DNA of 64,000 nt from Sphingosinicella ginsenosidimutans (GTDB taxonomy: Bacteria; Pseudomonadota; Alphaproteobacteria; Sphingomonadales; Sphingomonadaceae): NCBI RefSeq assembly GCF_007995055.1, contig NZ_VOQQ01000001.1:2897001-2961000 (forward strand). Reading direction: 5' to 3'. A program made the position numbers and the translations under genes. The notes under the pieces were generated by a model that was not told the DNA's origin, did not search any database, and was given only the letters and a program-made list of their open reading frames with translations. Shown one piece after another: positions 8,833-16,751 of this stretch (its first letter is position 1; each line of letters starts with the position of its first letter).

Positions 8833-9488
8833 CAGGCTTCGGCTGCGACCGCGAGCGGTGCGTAATGGGCCGTCGTCTTGGCCGCGACCTCCTCGGCGGT
8901 CACGCCGGGCGCCAGCTCGATGAGCCGGAACGGGCTCTGATGGTCCGGCCGCTGGAACACGCACAGGTCGGTGACGATCATGTCGACGACATTCTGGCCG
9001 GTCAGCGGCAGGGTGCATTGCGGGATGAACTTGGGATCGCCGTTCTTCGACGTATGCTCCATGACAACGATGATCTTCTTGACGCCCGCGACGAGGTCCA
9101 TCGCGCCGCCCATGCCCTTGATCATCTTGCCGGGGATCATCCAGTTGGCGATGTCGCCATTTTCCGCGACCTCCATCGCGCCGAGCACGGCAAGGTCGAT
9201 ATGGCCGCCACGGATCATCGCGAAGCTCTGGTCCGATCCGAAATAGCTGGTCTGCGGCAGTTCGCTCACCGTCTGCTTGCCGGCGTTGATGAGATCGGGA
9301 TCGACCTCGTCCTCATAAGGGAAGGGCCCGATGCCGAGCATCCCGTTCTCGCTCTGGAGCGTCACCTCCATCCCCTGGGGGATATTGTTGGCGACCAGCG
9401 TCGGGATGCCGATCCCCAGATTGACGTAATAGCCGTCGCGCAGTTCCTTCGCCGCGCGCGCGGCCATCTGGTTGCGGTCCCAGGGCAT
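8832..9488 (-). CDS. scoB: 3-oxoacid CoA-transferase subunit B
   Basis: 218 residues. The catalytic glutamate lies in the SENG motif ([14 protein letters not shown]), with the family start [27 protein letters not shown] and the core [31 protein letters not shown]. Together with subunit A it activates acetoacetate with succinyl-CoA or acetyl-CoA. Unusually, the two subunit genes are not adjacent: a P4-type phosphatase gene lies between them, joined by 1-nt and 4-nt overlaps. Confidence 0.95.
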   Translation of the reverse strand: MPWDRNQMAARAAKELRDGYYVNLGIGIPTLVANNIPQGMEVTLQSENGMLGIGPFPYEDEVDPDLINAGKQTVSELPQTSYFGSDQSFAMIRGGHIDLAVLGAMEVAENGDIANWMIPGKMIKGMGGAMDLVAGVKKIIVVMEHTSKNGDPKFIPQCTLPLTGQNVVDMIVTDLCVFQRPDHQSPFRLIELAPGVTAEEVAAKTTAHYAPLAVAAEA

Positions 9489-10369
9489 CAATGATCTCCT
9501 TGCGGGTCGGACCAGCGTTTGTCCGAAGGGAAGACATCGTCCGGGCCGCCGCGGATGCTCGGCCCGTAGACGGGGTTGGACAGGATGAACCAGCCATTGC
9601 CCCACAGGCGGGCGAAGGGCCCGCTCGCGGCGGCCTCGCGCCGCGCGGTGACGCTCAGGCCGCGGGCGTTGAACAGGTCCGAGAAATCGCCGAGCTGGTC
9701 GCCGACCATCGCGATCACGCAGTAACGCTGCGAGATGAGGGCGCGGCGCGGGTCCTTTGCGGAACCGCCCGGGGTGTCGCCCTGGAGCCACAAGGTCTCG
9801 CCGTGGCGGACGGGGCCGAGGCCGATGCCGTTCAGCGCGGCCGCGTTCGCATCGGCGAAGCGAGCGAGCCGGTTGGAATTGAAGATCACCGCGACCCCGG
9901 CGGCACGGATCGCCCGCAGCGCCGTCACCGCGCCCGGCATCGGCGTCAGCGCCCGGCCGCCGGTCTGCTCCCAGCGATTCCACCGTTCCTGGTCGTAGGC
10001 GCGGCCCGGATGCCTCGCATCGTCATATTCGAAGCCGAGATTCTGCACCGCCGTCTCGTCGGCATCGAGCACCACGGCGAGCGGCCGATCGCCGCAGGGC
10101 ACGAAATCGGGGTGATCGAGGCTGGAGCCCTCGGCCAGCACCACGCTGTCGCGCGGGCGCGCGCGGGCGGCGGCGATCACATAGTCGCGAAGCGCATGAT
10201 AGGCCTGAATGCTCGACGCAGCGCTTTCCCCGGAGCCGTACAGCCACTGCATGGTGGGGGGAACAGGCGGGGCTTCGGCTGTCGCGGGCGCGATCGCCTG
10301 GGGCGCGGATGCGGGTGCGGTCGCGCACCCCGCCAGCGCCGCCAGCCCGAAAAGCGCCAGTCGCCTCAC
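9488..10369 (-). CDS. HAD acid phosphatase, lipoprotein e(P4)/class C family
   Basis: 293 residues. The N-terminus [17 protein letters not shown] carries a lipobox (LAGC), so an envelope lipoprotein is expected. The class C phosphatase core is present: [18 protein letters not shown] (DxD), KDPRR with the conserved lysine, and [11 protein letters not shown]. Relatives dephosphorylate nucleotide monophosphates such as NMN or NADP-derived nucleotides. A GTG start at 10369 is supported by the GTGA overlap with the scoA stop; its own stop shares one base with the scoB start. An exported phosphatase wedged inside a cytoplasmic CoA-transferase operon is odd. Confidence 0.9.
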   Translation of the reverse strand: MRRLALFGLAALAGCATAPASAPQAIAPATAEAPPVPPTMQWLYGSGESAASSIQAYHALRDYVIAAARARPRDSVVLAEGSSLDHPDFVPCGDRPLAVVLDADETAVQNLGFEYDDARHPGRAYDQERWNRWEQTGGRALTPMPGAVTALRAIRAAGVAVIFNSNRLARFADANAAALNGIGLGPVRHGETLWLQGDTPGGSAKDPRRALISQRYCVIAMVGDQLGDFSDLFNARGLSVTARREAAASGPFARLWGNGWFILSNPVYGPSIRGGPDDVFPSDKRWSDPQGDH

Positions 10370-11073
10370 GCCGCTTCCCGCTCGCGGGTGGTGCGGAACT
10401 CGATCTTCTTGTCGTAGGGCGCGCCGAGCACGAGCCGGTTCACATAGATGCTCGGCAGATGGATCGAGTCGGGGTCGAGGCTGCCAACGGGCACGATCTC
10501 CTCGACCTCGGCGATGCAGATCTTGCCGGCGGTCGCCATCGGGGCATTGAAGTTGCGCGCGGTCTTGCGGAAGATGAGGTTGCCGCTCTCGTCGGCCTTC
10601 CAGCCCTTGACGATCGAAAGGTCCGCGAAAATGCCGCGCTCCAGGACATAATCCTGGCCGTCGAAATTCTTGATCTCCTTGCCCTCGGCGACCTGGGTGC
10701 CGACGCCGGTTTTCGTGTAGAAGCCGGGAATCCCGGCCCCGCCGGCGCGGCACCGCTCGGCGAGCGTCCCCTGCGGGCAGAACTCCACCTCCAGCTCGCC
10801 GGCCAGATATTGCCGCTCGAACTCCTTGTTCTCGCCGACATAGGAGGAGATCATCTTCCTGATCTGGCGCGACCGCAGCAGCTTGCCGAGCCCCTCCCCG
10901 TCGATCCCCGCATTGTTGGAGGCAACGGTCAGGTCCTTGACGCCGCTCGCCTGGATCGCGTCGATCAGCCGCTCGGGAATGCCGCACAGCCCGAAGCCGC
11001 CGGCGCAGATCAGCATGCCGTCGAACAGCACGCCCTCAAGCGCCGCGGCCGCATCGGGATAGACTTTCTTCAT
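10366..11073 (-). CDS. scoA: 3-oxoacid CoA-transferase subunit A
   Basis: 235 residues with the SCOT-A signature: [45 protein letters not shown], and PATAGKI-type segment [20 protein letters not shown]. The ATG at 11073 follows AGGGGAG with 7-nt spacing. It lies 92 nt downstream of the SCP2 gene on the same strand and starts the coupled run scoA-phosphatase-scoB-sulP. Role: ketone-body/acetoacetate activation and the end of leucine or fatty-acid breakdown. Confidence 0.95.
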   Translation of the reverse strand: MKKVYPDAAAALEGVLFDGMLICAGGFGLCGIPERLIDAIQASGVKDLTVASNNAGIDGEGLGKLLRSRQIRKMISSYVGENKEFERQYLAGELEVEFCPQGTLAERCRAGGAGIPGFYTKTGVGTQVAEGKEIKNFDGQDYVLERGIFADLSIVKGWKADESGNLIFRKTARNFNAPMATAGKICIAEVEEIVPVGSLDPDSIHLPSIYVNRLVLGAPYDKKIEFRTTREREAA

Positions 11074-11165
11074 CAAAACGCTCCCCTTGCTCGCGCGAGA
11101 GCGATAATCGCCCGCGCCGAGTCCGGTCAAGCGAACTTGAATCACTTTTCAAGTTTGTGGGCGGT

Positions 11166-11465
11166 TTACCCCTTCAGCTTCGAGAGCACGCCCTGAAGCT
11201 GCATCGCGTTCGACATGTCGCCGTCGACCGAGAGCTTGCCCATCATGAAGGCGGTCATCGGATCGAGCTGGCCGGCGGACAGCGCCTCCCAATCGGCCCA
11301 GTTGATCTTGATCGTCGTGTCGGCCGCGCCGTCGGTCTCGTTCACTTCATTGCCGATGCCGTCGAGCATGATCACGCCCTTGTCGCCGAAGTCGAGCTTC
11401 ACCTTCTTGCCCGGAACATAGGCGTTCGCGCCCTTCAGCTTCGACGCCATCTCGCTCTTGTCCAT
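11166..11465 (-). CDS. SCP2 sterol-carrier-domain protein
   Basis: 99-residue stand-alone SCP2 domain. Diagnostic parts are GKKVKLDFGDKGVIMLDG, DTTIKINWADWEALSAGQLDPMTAFMMGKLSVDGD and MQLQGVLSKLKG. Such proteins bind acyl chains or acyl-CoA in a hydrophobic tunnel. A GGAGAG site precedes the ATG at 11465. It is probably co-transcribed with scoA downstream, in keeping with lipid or acyl-CoA catabolism. A palindrome at 11500-11517 lies in its promoter. Confidence 0.93.
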   Translation of the reverse strand: MDKSEMASKLKGANAYVPGKKVKLDFGDKGVIMLDGIGNEVNETDGAADTTIKINWADWEALSAGQLDPMTAFMMGKLSVDGDMSNAMQLQGVLSKLKG

Positions 11466-11499
11466 GTCCGCTCTCCTTCTGGCTGGCGGACCAGACCTA

Positions 11500-11517
11500 C
11501 TTTACGCGAACGTAAAG
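11500..11517. promoter_or_regulatory. Palindromic operator candidate (TTTACG-type)
   Basis: Perfect inverted repeat CTTTACG-CGAA-CGTAAAG between the divergent SCP2 and TPP-enzyme genes. TTTACG-N4-CGTAAA resembles, from memory, sites of MerR-family LiuR-type regulators of branched-chain amino-acid and acyl-CoA catabolism, which would fit the neighbouring CoA-transferase operon. The regulator gene is not in the window. Confidence 0.55.
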
Positions 11518-11565
11518 CGCCAGCCTCTCTTTTCACCGTGCCGCGAACGTGATTAGGCAGGCGCC

Positions 11566-13218
11566 ATGACAGCGAAACGCACCGGCGGCCGCATCCTGAT
11601 CGACAATCTCGTCATCCAGGGCTGCGAGCGCATCTTCACCGTCCCGGGCGAGAGCTTTCTCGCCGCCCTGGACGCGCTCCACGATACGCCGCAGATCGAT
11701 CTCGTCGTCTGCAGGCAGGAAGGCGGCGTCGCCTATATGGCCGAGGCGGACGGGAAGATGACCGGGCGGCCCGGCGTCGCCTTCGTCACCCGCGGGCCGG
11801 GCGCGACGAATGCAGCAGTCGGCGTCCACACCGCCTTCCAGGATTCGACTCCGATGCTGCTCCTGATCGGCGATGTCGCCCGCGGCGACCGCGATCGCGA
11901 GGGTTTCCAGGAGGTCGATTTCGCCACCATGTTCGCGCCGCTCGCCAAGCGGGTCGAGCGGATCGAGGACGCGCGCCGCATCCCCGAATATGTCGCCCGC
12001 GCCTATGCGACCGCGATGGCCGGCCGCCCCGGGCCGGTCGTCCTCGTCCTGCCCGAGGACATGCTGAAGGACGAGGTCGAGGCCGAGGATCGGCCGCGCA
12101 ACGCGCGCTTCGCCCAGGCCGCCGATCCGCTGGCGGTCGGCGCGCTGATGGCGCTGCTTCAGGACGCCGCCTCCCCGGTCGCGATCGTCGGAGGCGCCGG
12201 CTGGTGCAAAGGCACGTCCCACCATTTCCGCGAGTGGGCGGAGCGGATCGGGCTGCCGGTGGCGGCGGCCTTCCGCCGGCAGGATTCAATCCCCAACGAC
12301 AGCCCGGTCTATGCCGGCAATCTCGGCTACGGGCCCAATCCGAAGCTGCTCGAACGGGTCCGGAACGCGGATCTGGTGATCGCGGTCGGCGCCCGGCTCG
12401 GCGAGGCGACGACGGACGGCTACACCCTGCTGACGCCCGATCATCCGGGCCAGATTCTCGTTCACGTCCATCCCGATCCCGAAGAGCTCGGCCGGGTCTA
12501 CCGCACCGATCTGCCGATCTGCGCCGACGTGATGGAATTCGCCGAACTGTGCGCCGACTGGGAAGACGAGGTCATCCATTTCAACGCGGGCGCCGAGGCC
12601 CATGCCGAATGGGAGGCCTGGGCGACGCCGAAGCCGCGCGAGGGCGTGGCGCTCGATCTCGGCCCCTGCGTCGCGGCGATGCGCGCGAAGCTCCCGGCCG
12701 ACACGATCGTCTGCAACGGCGCCGGCAATTTCTCGGGCTGGTGGCATCGCTACTGGCATTACGGCCCCTGCCCCAGCCAGCTCGCGCCGACCAACGGATC
12801 GATGGGCTATGGCCCGCCCGCCGCCGTCGCCGCCGCGCTTCGCTTTCCGGAGCGGCAGGTGGTCGCGGTCGCCGGCGATGGCGATTTCCTGATGAACGGG
12901 CAGGAGCTCGCGACCGCGATTCGCCACGGCGTCAGGCTCCTGATCCTGGTCGTCGACAATGGCGCCTACGGGACGATCCGGATGCACCAGGAGCGCGACT
13001 ATCCGCAGCGCATCTCCGGCACCGAGCTTGTGAACCCCGATTTCGCGGCGCTGGCGCGCGCCTATGGCGCCTGGGCCGAGACGGTGACGCGGACCGAGGA
13101 GTTCGCGCCGGCCCTGGACCGCGCTCTCGCCCAATCGGGCGTGCGCCTCCTGCACCTCAAGACCGATGTCGAGCAGATCACCGCCGCGACGACCATCTCG
13201 AAATTGCGGGCGCGCTGA
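11566..13218 (+). CDS. Thiamine pyrophosphate-dependent enzyme, acetolactate synthase-like
   Basis: 550 residues with the three-domain TPP enzyme layout: PYR domain with catalytic Glu52 (VVCRQEGGVAYMAEADGKMTG), central domain, and PP domain with the Mg/TPP motif GDGDFLMNGQELATA. It resembles the large subunit of acetolactate synthase and related decarboxylases, but no small subunit gene is adjacent, so an anabolic ALS role is unproven. The neighbouring SCP2/CoA-transferase cluster hints at a catabolic lyase. Transcribed divergently from the SCP2 gene. Confidence 0.88.
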   Translation: MTAKRTGGRILIDNLVIQGCERIFTVPGESFLAALDALHDTPQIDLVVCRQEGGVAYMAEADGKMTGRPGVAFVTRGPGATNAAVGVHTAFQDSTPMLLLIGDVARGDRDREGFQEVDFATMFAPLAKRVERIEDARRIPEYVARAYATAMAGRPGPVVLVLPEDMLKDEVEAEDRPRNARFAQAADPLAVGALMALLQDAASPVAIVGGAGWCKGTSHHFREWAERIGLPVAAAFRRQDSIPNDSPVYAGNLGYGPNPKLLERVRNADLVIAVGARLGEATTDGYTLLTPDHPGQILVHVHPDPEELGRVYRTDLPICADVMEFAELCADWEDEVIHFNAGAEAHAEWEAWATPKPREGVALDLGPCVAAMRAKLPADTIVCNGAGNFSGWWHRYWHYGPCPSQLAPTNGSMGYGPPAAVAAALRFPERQVVAVAGDGDFLMNGQELATAIRHGVRLLILVVDNGAYGTIRMHQERDYPQRISGTELVNPDFAALARAYGAWAETVTRTEEFAPALDRALAQSGVRLLHLKTDVEQITAATTISKLRAR

Positions 13219-13224
13219 ATGAAA

Positions 13225-13253
13225 ATGGCCGCCCCGCATTGCGGGACGGCCAT
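13225..13253 (-). terminator. Hairpin terminator at a convergent junction (TPP enzyme / csbD)
   Basis: ATGGCCG (13225-13231) pairs with CGGCCAT (13247-13253), with inner pairing CCCGCA/TGCGGG. Read on the minus strand the stem runs into TTTTCATTC, so it serves csbD best; it may also help the plus-strand gene. Confidence 0.65.
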
Positions 13254-13276
13254 CCTCTCCAGGATCGCTTTGTCGG

Positions 13277-13447
13277 CTAGATATCGTCGCCGAGCGCGCC
13301 CTTGACCTTGCCGACGAACTGCTGGCCCTTGCCCTTCATTTCCTGGGCAGCGCCTTCGTCGCGCTTGTCGGGATTGTCGCTCTGCTGCTTCAGCTTGCCG
13401 GCCGCTTCGTTGATATTGCCTTTGATCTTGTCCGTAAGCTCGCCCAT
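13277..13447 (-). CDS. CsbD-family stress protein
   Basis: 56-residue CsbD-like protein (MGELTDKIKGNINEAAGKLKQQSDN...EMKGKGQQFVGKVKGALGDDI), with the repeated K-G-x-x-N/Q-E-A-x-G-K pattern of the family. CsbD proteins accumulate under general stress; molecular role unknown. The ATG at 13447 follows AGGGAG. A perfect GGAAC-N17-CGTT promoter lies 34 nt upstream, which predicts control by the EcfG sigma factor. Too short for a usual ORF cut-off but clearly real. Confidence 0.92.
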   Translation of the reverse strand: MGELTDKIKGNINEAAGKLKQQSDNPDKRDEGAAQEMKGKGQQFVGKVKGALGDDI

Positions 13448-13480
13448 CGGGCTTCTCCCTTTGGTGGTACCTGCCCGATG

Positions 13481-13506
13481 AACGTGAGGGAGGCAGTGCC
13501 GGTTCC
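13481..13506 (-). promoter_or_regulatory. EcfG (general stress response) promoter of csbD
   Basis: Minus strand GGAAC (13506-13502), 17-nt spacer, CGTT (13484-13481). This matches the alphaproteobacterial EcfG consensus exactly and lies upstream of a known stress-protein family. Confidence 0.8.
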
Positions 13507-13536
13507 AACCGCCAGGTCGGGCCCCGAGCCCGGATG

Positions 13537-13574
13537 AAAAAAGGGCCGCGGCGCCGAAGCGGCCGCGACCCTTT
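13537..13574 (-). terminator. Intrinsic terminator of the tandem-repeat protein gene
   Basis: On the minus strand AAAGGG-CGCGGCC pairs with its complement GGCCGCGGC-CCCTTT (one mismatch), followed by a run of T (13542-13537). It separates the repeat-protein gene from the csbD promoter. Confidence 0.8.
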
Positions 13575-13589
13575 CGAATCCCGCCGGAC

Positions 13590-13991
13590 TCAGCCCTTCT
13601 GGGGATAGTCGTCCTGGCCCTGCTGATAGCCGGGCTTTTCCGGATAGCCCTGGTCGGCGCCGGGCTTTCCGCCCCAATCGCCCTTGCCGCCGTCCTGCTG
13701 CTGCTGGCCCTTGTCGTAGCCGCCGCCCTGGTCCTGCTGGTAACCGGGCTTCTCCGGATAGCCCTGGTCGGCGCCGGGCTTTCCGCCCCAATCGCCCTTG
13801 CCGCCGTCCTGCTGCTGCTGGCCCTTGTCGTAGCCGCCGCCCTGGTCCTGCTGGTAACCGGGCTTCTCGGGATAGCCCTGGTCCTGCTGGCCCTGCTGCT
13901 TGCCACCGTCCTGCTGATACTGGTCCTTGCCGCCCTGATCGAAGCCGGGCTTGCCGCCCTCGGCGCCCTGATTCTTGTCGAACTCACCCAT
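13590..13991 (-). CDS. Gly/Gln-rich tandem-repeat hydrophilic protein
   Basis: 133 residues, without hydrophobic core or signal peptide. It starts MGEFDKNQGAEGGKPGFDQ and consists of a 38-residue unit (GYPEKPGYQQDQGGGYDKG... then QQQQDGGKGDWGGKPGADQ) present about 2.3 times. The composition predicts intrinsic disorder, similar to hydrophilin- or desiccation-type proteins, but no family is recognised. It sits directly upstream of csbD on the same strand with its own terminator, and a near-consensus EcfG promoter precedes it, so a stress role is inferred. Confidence 0.8.
   Translation of the reverse strand: MGEFDKNQGAEGGKPGFDQGGKDQYQQDGGKQQGQQDQGYPEKPGYQQDQGGGYDKGQQQQDGGKGDWGGKPGADQGYPEKPGYQQDQGGGYDKGQQQQDGGKGDWGGKPGADQGYPEKPGYQQGQDDYPQKG
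13651..13878. repeat. 114-bp in-frame tandem repeat
   Basis: Two consecutive 114-bp copies (13651-13764 and 13765-13878) differ at a single base in my reading; partial, diverged units flank them. 114 is a multiple of 3, so copy-number change keeps the frame. Confidence 0.9.
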
Positions 13992-14047
13992 GACCCGAAC
14001 CTCCACTCCTGGACGCCCGCGGCTGGAGCGCCGCTGCGCCTGATGAC

Positions 14048-14072
14048 AACACGCCATGCCCGGCGATGTTCC
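14048..14072 (-). promoter_or_regulatory. EcfG-like promoter of the tandem-repeat protein gene
   Basis: Minus strand GGAAC (14072-14068), 16-nt spacer, TGTT (14051-14048): one mismatch from the EcfG -10 CGTT. It lies 57 nt upstream of the start codon. Confidence 0.5.
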
Positions 14073-14139
14073 GGGGGCGTAGCGAACCTATCATCACGGT
14101 GCGCCGTGCGGAAGGAAAAGTGCGGCGGGCGGCCGTGTG

Positions 14140-14910
14140 TCAGATCAGCCCGGCCAGCGGGCTCGACGGATCGGCATAGCGGCGCTGTCCCATCCGCCCG
14201 GCGCGATAGGCGAGCCGGCCCGCTTCCACCGCCGCCTTCATCGCCCTGGCCATCAGCACCGGCGACTTCGCCTCGGCGATCGCCGTGTTCATCAGCACGC
14301 CGTCGCAGCCAAGCTCCATCGCGACCGTCGCGTCCGACGCCGTGCCGACGCCGGCGTCCACCAGAACCGGCACGCCCGCGCCCTCGACGATCAGGCGGAT
14401 CGTCACCCGGTTCTGGATGCCGAGGCCGGAGCCGATCGGCGCGCCAAGCGGCATGATCGCCACCGCGCCCGCCTCCTCCAGCTGCTTCGCGGCGATCGGA
14501 TCATCGACGCAATAGACCATCGGCTTGAAGCCCTCGCGGACCAGCGTCTCGGTCGCCTTCAGCGTCTCGCGCATGTCCGGATAGAGCGTCTTGGCCTCGC
14601 CGAGCACCTCGAGCTTCACCAGATCCCAGCCGCCCGCCTCGCGCGCCAGCCGGAGCGTCCGCACCGCCTCCTCGGCCGTGAAGCAGCCCGCGGTGTTGGG
14701 CAGATAGGTGAACCGCTTCGGGTCGATATAGTCGGTGAGCAAGGGCTGGCCGGGGTCCGAGATGTTCACCCGCCGCACCGCCACCGTCACGATCTCGGCC
14801 CCCGACGCCTCCAGCGCAGCGGCGTTCTCCTCGAAGCTCGCATATTTGCCGGTGCCGACGATCAGCCGGGACCGGAACGTCCGGCCGGCGACCGTCCAGC
14901 GATCGTCCAT
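14140..14910 (-). CDS. thiG: Thiazole synthase ThiG
   Basis: 256 residues. Forms the thiazole phosphate of thiamine from DXP, dehydroglycine and ThiS-thiocarboxylate. Recognised by [19 protein letters not shown], the Schiff-base lysine in [24 protein letters not shown], and the phosphate-binding end [16 protein letters not shown] and [15 protein letters not shown]. The ATG at 14910 fits the family N-terminus but lacks a clear ribosome-binding site; an in-frame GTG at 14952 would add 14 residues. The partner thiS lies upstream on the same strand, but a plus-strand gene sits between them. Confidence 0.95.
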   Translation of the reverse strand: MDDRWTVAGRTFRSRLIVGTGKYASFEENAAALEASGAEIVTVAVRRVNISDPGQPLLTDYIDPKRFTYLPNTAGCFTAEEAVRTLRLAREAGGWDLVKLEVLGEAKTLYPDMRETLKATETLVREGFKPMVYCVDDPIAAKQLEEAGAVAIMPLGAPIGSGLGIQNRVTIRLIVEGAGVPVLVDAGVGTASDATVAMELGCDGVLMNTAIAEAKSPVLMARAMKAAVEAGRLAYRAGRMGQRRYADPSSPLAGLI

Positions 14911-15039
14911 GTTGTCGGCGGCGGCGGCGGCGGTGCGGTTGGCCTGGTTCACGTCGATTTTCCGTTCATTGGTGAGAGCAAGTTCGATATATGTGCTGGC
15001 CGGCGTCGCATAAGCCCTGCCGCCATGCCGGGAAAGACC

Positions 15040-15504
15040 ATGCGTTTTCTTTTGCCATTCGCACTCGCTCTGCTGCCGCTTCCCGCCGCCGCTGCCAGCC
15101 CGGAACCGGGCATCGTCGTGACCGGCCAGCAGGCGCGCGCGGAGATCGAGCGGATCCTCGATGCCGACAATCTCGACACCGGCTCGCTCAGCGCGCGCGA
15201 TGTCGCCGAGGTGATGGAAAATATCCCGCGCGGGCGCGCGCCGGATGATTTCTGGCAAGCCTATCAGGCCCATGTCCACGCGTGGGAGCAGCTCGCAGCC
15301 GCAGAGGAATCCGCATCGGCGAGCGGCAGTGGCGACGATGCGGACAATGGCGACGATTCGGATGACGACGACGCGACGGATTCGGCGGACGTCCGCCAGG
15401 CGCAGGCAGCGATCGAATCAACCTTCGACGAGGTGACGCGGATCGCCGGTCGCTACGGCGCGCGCCTCCCCGTTCCGAGGGCCCAGCTCTCGTCCATCGC
15501 CTGA
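15040..15504 (+). CDS. Secreted hypothetical protein with Asp-rich segment
   Basis: 154 residues: signal peptide ([20 protein letters not shown]), a region starting [48 protein letters not shown], a strongly acidic low-complexity stretch (about residues 95-120, mostly D, S, A, G, N), and a short C-terminal part. No family recognised. An earlier in-frame ATG at 15025 exists; 15040 is preferred for its weak GGGAAA site and the clean signal peptide. Encoded opposite to thiS and thiG, between them. Confidence 0.7.
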   Translation: MRFLLPFALALLPLPAAAASPEPGIVVTGQQARAEIERILDADNLDTGSLSARDVAEVMENIPRGRAPDDFWQAYQAHVHAWEQLAAAEESASASGSGDDADNGDDSDDDDATDSADVRQAQAAIESTFDEVTRIAGRYGARLPVPRAQLSSIA

Positions 15505-15511
15505 CCCGGTC

Positions 15512-15727
15512 TCAGCCGCCGCCGACGAAGGTCACGATCTCGAAATCGTCGCCGTCCTTCACCGCGACGTCGGCGAGCGTGGATCGCGGCACGATCTCCA
15601 GGTTGCGTTCGACCGCAACCTTGGTGGGCTCGAGGCCGAGCTCCAGAGCGAGGTCCGCAACGCTCATCCCGTCCCGCACGCGCCGGTGCTGTCCGTTGAC
15701 CCTGATCGAGATCGTTTCGTGGTCCAA
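15512..15727 (-). CDS. thiS: Sulfur carrier protein ThiS
   Basis: 71-residue ubiquitin-like sulfur carrier (ISIRVNGQHRRVRDGMSVADLALELGLEPTKVAVERNLEIVPRS) ending in GGG; the C-terminal Gly becomes the thiocarboxylate used by ThiG. No ATG fits the N-terminus: the best start is TTG at 15727, with AAGGA 7 nt upstream. It is divergent from aroQ across 48 bp and separated from thiG by an opposite-strand gene. Confidence 0.88.
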   Translation of the reverse strand: MDHETISIRVNGQHRRVRDGMSVADLALELGLEPTKVAVERNLEIVPRSTLADVAVKDGDDFEIVTFVGGG

Positions 15728-15775
15728 GCCCAATTCCTTGCCGGTTGCCCCCCGCCCGTCATATAGGGGCGCGCC

Positions 15776-16216
15776 ATGACCGCGCCACCTTTGATCTTTG
15801 TCCTGAACGGGCCGAACCTCAACCTGCTCGGAACGCGCGAGCCGGAGATTTACGGCGTCGAGACGCTCGACGACATCGCCGGCCAGCTTGAGGACCAGGC
15901 GAGAGAGGCCGGTCTTGAGATCGATCTGCGTCAGTCCAACCATGAAGGCCATCTGATCGATTGGCTGCATGAGGCGAACGCCAGGGGCGCCAAGGCGGTG
16001 ATCCTGAATGCGGGCGGGTTCACCCACACGTCGGTCGCGCTCCACGATGCGGTCAAGGCGATCCAGGTGCCGGTGATCGAGGTGCACCTTTCCAACCCGC
16101 AGGCGCGCGAGAGCTTCCGCCGCCGCTCGCTGATCGGCAGCGTCGCGCGCGGGAGCATTTGCGGCTTCGGCGCCCGCAGCTATTCGCTGGCTCTGGACGC
16201 GGCGGCGCGTCTCTGA
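15776..16216 (+). CDS. aroQ: Type II 3-dehydroquinate dehydratase
   Basis: 146 residues. Dehydrates 3-dehydroquinate to 3-dehydroshikimate in the shikimate pathway. Signature [17 protein letters not shown] with the catalytic Arg and Tyr of the mobile loop, [33 protein letters not shown], and the active-site His in [13 protein letters not shown]. It is followed 49 nt later by accB; aroQ-accB-accC is a common bacterial order. Confidence 0.96.
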   Translation: MTAPPLIFVLNGPNLNLLGTREPEIYGVETLDDIAGQLEDQAREAGLEIDLRQSNHEGHLIDWLHEANARGAKAVILNAGGFTHTSVALHDAVKAIQVPVIEVHLSNPQARESFRRRSLIGSVARGSICGFGARSYSLALDAAARL

Positions 16217-16265
16217 CAGGGAGAGCCGCTTGCCCCCTGGGGACGTGGCAAGACAAGGGATTCAA

Positions 16266-16751
16266 ATGAGCAACGACAAGGTTGTTGAGAGCGCCATGCG
16301 GGTCGATACCGACCTCATCCGGCAGCTCGCCGATCTGCTGGCCGAAAAGGATCTGACCGAGATCGAGGTGGAGGACGGCGACCGCAAGGTCTCCGTGCGC
16401 CGTCAGCTGACGGTTGCGGCGGGGCCGGTCACGGCCGCGGCTCCTGCACCGGTGGCGCCTCCCGCGCCTGCTCCCGCCCCGGCGGCCGAAGCCGGCGCCG
16501 CGCCCGCCCCGAGCGCGGCCGGCGCGATCAAGTCGCCGATGGTCGGCACCTGCTATCTGGCCCCCGAGCCGGGCGCCGCGGCGTTCATCGCGCCGGGCAA
16601 GGCGGTGAAGGAAGGCGAGACCCTTCTCATCATCGAGGCGATGAAGGTGATGAACCCGATCACCGCGCCAAAGGCCGGCACGGTGCGCGAGATCCTCGTC
16701 CAGGACGCGCAGCCGGTCGAGTTCGATCAACCGCTGGTCGTCATCGACTGA
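16266..16751 (+). CDS. accB: Acetyl-CoA carboxylase biotin carboxyl carrier protein
   Basis: 161 residues: N-terminal helical part ([33 protein letters not shown]), an Ala/Pro-rich linker (about 60-85) and the biotinyl domain with the biotinylation lysine in [11 protein letters not shown]. The ATG at 16266 follows AAGGGA. The stop shares a base with the accC start (TGATG). It carries the carboxyl group between AccC and the transferase in fatty-acid synthesis. Confidence 0.97.
   Translation: MSNDKVVESAMRVDTDLIRQLADLLAEKDLTEIEVEDGDRKVSVRRQLTVAAGPVTAAAPAPVAPPAPAPAPAAEAGAAPAPSAAGAIKSPMVGTCYLAPEPGAAAFIAPGKAVKEGETLLIIEAMKVMNPITAPKAGTVREILVQDAQPVEFDQPLVVID

Noticed and set aside
13651..13878. CRISPR array
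   Set aside because: The repeats are contiguous, 114 bp long, coding and without spacers.
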